A DNA stretch of 64,000 nucleotides, taken from NCBI RefSeq assembly GCF_003205515.1, contig NZ_KZ826485.1, forward strand, positions 124,001-188,000, in the 5' to 3' direction. Of the stretch, positions 62,540 to 64,000 are shown piece by piece. How positions within the stretch are numbered: the stretch's first letter is position 1; each line of letters opens with the position of its first letter. Below the pieces are notes generated by a model that saw only the letters and a program-made list of their open reading frames with translations, did no database searches and had not been told where the DNA came from. A program made the translations under genes and the position numbers. Source of the DNA: Litorivita pollutaquae (lineage in GTDB: Bacteria; Pseudomonadota; Alphaproteobacteria; Rhodobacterales; Rhodobacteraceae).

Positions 62540-62713
62540 GCCCGCCTTGTGGCAGACGCACGCACGCGAAGAGGTGGGCCACCGTGGCGGCGCCAATGCG
62601 GCACCGTCACACCCGCGCGAATAGGCCGAGATTCTGCAGAAACCGGACACGAAAGCCTGACACGAGGGCTGATACCTGTGGGGCGGCGCATGGCTATGGG
62701 TTTGGGCCGCCCC

Positions 62714-64000
62714 CTATCCTAGGGGCCCGTGCACCGGAACCTTTGCACCAAACGTAAGCCCGTTGACCTTCTCGACGATGCTCGCGGTATCTATGCCAAA
62801 ATGCCGATACAGATCCCCAATTGTGCCCGTTTGACCAAAATGCTCCACGCCCAGCGGCACCGTTTCGTGCCCTACGACAGCGCCCATCCACGCCAATGTC
62901 GCAGGGTGCCCGTCAATCACAGTGATCATCTTGGCGTCGCGAGACACCATCGCCAACAGGCGCTCAATATGCGATATCGCGTCCCTCTGCCCATGCGCCC
63001 GCGCGCGCTGTGCCGCCGTCCATCCGGCGTTCAACCGGTCGGCCGAGGTCACCGCCAACACTCCAACATCGCGCCGCGCCGCGCCAATCAACCCCGCCGC
63101 ACGGATGACATCAGGGGCCACCGCACCTTGATAGGCAAGGATGACCTCACAATTCGGACCCGGCGGGCGCAGCCAATAGGCGCCATCGATCGCGCCCTGA
63201 CGAAAGGCATCATCATTCCGCGTTCCCGGTTGCTCGATCGGATTGGTGGTCAATCGCAAATATACCGAACCGCCGGTCTCATCACGCAACCATGTGCGTT
63301 CATCCGGATCGCCCGAACCATCCTTTTGCAGATAATCAAACGCCCACTCCATGATCACCGCGAGCTCATCCACAAAGGCTGGCTCGAACGCGGCCAAACC
63401 ATCCTGACTCATCCCGATCAAAGGCGTGCCGACAGATTGATGTGCCCCGCCTTCGGGGGCCAGGGTGACGCCAGAGGGGGTGCCAACAATCATAAACCGA
63501 GCGTCCTGATAGCAGGCGTAATTCAACGCATCCAACCCACGGTTCACAAAGGGATCATAGACCGTTCCGACCGGAATAAGCCGCTTGCCAAACAACGAGT
63601 GCGACAAACCCGCCGCCCCCAGCGCAAGGAACAGGTTCATCTCTGCGATGCCCAATTCGACGTGCTGGCCTTCGGGGGAAAACTCCCATTTTGCTGTGGA
63701 TGGGATCTTCCGTTCCTTGAACATGTCCGGTTGCTCTGTGCGGGCAAACAATCCGCGGCGGTTGACCCATGGCCCCAATCCCGTCGTGCCCGTAACATCG
63801 GGGGACATTGTCACAATCCGCTGCGCGATATCCGAGGACCCTTTGGCAAGGTCGTCAAGGATTTTGCCAAAGGCCATCTGTGTCGAAATTTCGCGGTCGC
63901 TTTGCAGCCCGATTTTGGGGACCTGCAGATGCGCATCATTAAAACGACGCGGACCGGCGGCAAAAAACGGCACCTCACCCAGAAACCGAGTCAGAGCCTC
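62714..64000 (-). CDS. Transketolase / homodimeric pyruvate dehydrogenase E1-like enzyme, 5' end outside window
   Basis: 428 residues are visible and the frame is open to the edge, so the N-terminal thiamine-binding half is missing. The visible part has the pyrimidine-binding domain (HVELGIAEMNLFLALGAAGL, YDPFVNRGLDALNYACYQDA, APEGGAHQSVGTPLIGMSQD) and the C-terminal domain (HFGQTGTIGDLYRHFGIDTA). It uses thiamine diphosphate. The dehydrogenase E1-type segment TGTTGLGPWVNRRGLFA suggests the AceE-like branch found in Rhodobacteraceae over true transketolase. Confidence 0.85.
   Translation of the reverse strand, partial: EALTRFLGEVPFFAAGPRRFNDAHLQVPKIGLQSDREISTQMAFGKILDDLAKGSSDIAQRIVTMSPDVTGTTGLGPWVNRRGLFARTEQPDMFKERKIPSTAKWEFSPEGQHVELGIAEMNLFLALGAAGLSHSLFGKRLIPVGTVYDPFVNRGLDALNYACYQDARFMIVGTPSGVTLAPEGGAHQSVGTPLIGMSQDGLAAFEPAFVDELAVIMEWAFDYLQKDGSGDPDERTWLRDETGGSVYLRLTTNPIEQPGTRNDDAFRQGAIDGAYWLRPPGPNCEVILAYQGAVAPDVIRAAGLIGAARRDVGVLAVTSADRLNAGWTAAQRARAHGQRDAISHIERLLAMVSRDAKMITVIDGHPATLAWMGAVVGHETVPLGVEHFGQTGTIGDLYRHFGIDTASIVEKVNGLTFGAKVPVHGPLG

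Noticed and set aside
60171-62713. Attachment-site duplication from island insertion at tRNA-Pro
   Set aside because: No repeat of the tRNA 3' end could be found on the far side of the arsenic genes.
1-64000. CRISPR arrays, insertion sequences, prophage genes
   Set aside because: No regularly spaced direct repeats and no transposase, integrase or phage structural genes were seen.

Overview
The window looks like chromosomal core DNA of an alphaproteobacterium of the Rhodobacteraceae (Roseobacter group). The evidence is high GC, dense operons with 1-28 base overlaps, two VPLPA-CTERM surface proteins, two Hint-domain proteins of the type common in this family, a long-form HPF, an alphaproteobacterial RpoH promoter in front of dnaK, and the order kdsD-lptC-lptA-lptB-hpf-ptsN. 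No prophage, insertion sequence or CRISPR array was seen. Both edges cut genes: the end of a nicotinate phosphoribosyltransferase on the left and the 3' part of a transketolase/E1-like enzyme on the right.

Layout. 1-5.4 kb: pncB end, arfB, a newly noticed 22-codon gene with its own ribosome binding site, then a minus-strand run of a VUT-family transporter, a phytase-like secreted protein, a MepA endopeptidase, an Atg22-like MFS protein and a thioesterase. 5.5-16 kb: yggT, recQ, yaaA, an orphan soluble hybrid histidine kinase, radC, dnaKJ with a heat-shock promoter, alkB. 16-28 kb: a surface-glycan region. It holds an ABC-2 polysaccharide export permease, cysQ, kdsB, galU, galE, five glycosyltransferases or related proteins and a two-part sulfotransferase. 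The CysQ phosphatase would clear the PAP that a PAPS-dependent sulfotransferase makes, so a sulfated surface polymer is a reasonable inference. 28-33 kb: ptsN, hpf, lptBAC, kdsD, rnd (LPS transport and KDO supply). 33-36 kb: two Hint-domain proteins in tandem, the upstream one with a hairpin over its ribosome binding site.

36-48 kb: dapE, a DUF2064 protein, rnr, a MltB-type lytic transglycosylase, rppH, a cold-shock gene, and a minus-strand cell-envelope and translation operon rsfS-rlmH-gpmI-envC-like-ctpA. 48-52 kb: two VPLPA-CTERM proteins flanking an MscS channel. 52-59 kb: leucine biosynthesis leuC, leuD and leuB, with a glycosyltransferase embedded between leuC and leuD, and a membrane protein plus an endonuclease/exonuclease/phosphatase protein between leuD and leuB. 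59-64 kb: an EamA transporter, tRNA-Pro(CGG), a compact arsenic operon (arsR, arsC, acr3-type arsB) and the truncated E1-like gene.

The most unusual points are: the 22-codon gene at 814-882; an apparent one-base frameshift in the signal peptide of the SH3 protein at 16038-16635; the stem-loop over the ribosome binding site of the first Hint protein; the glycosyltransferase inside the leu cluster; the probable sulfated-glycan locus; and an arsR whose operator-like palindrome abuts the start codon. All function calls are by reading motifs and from family knowledge; no database search was run.
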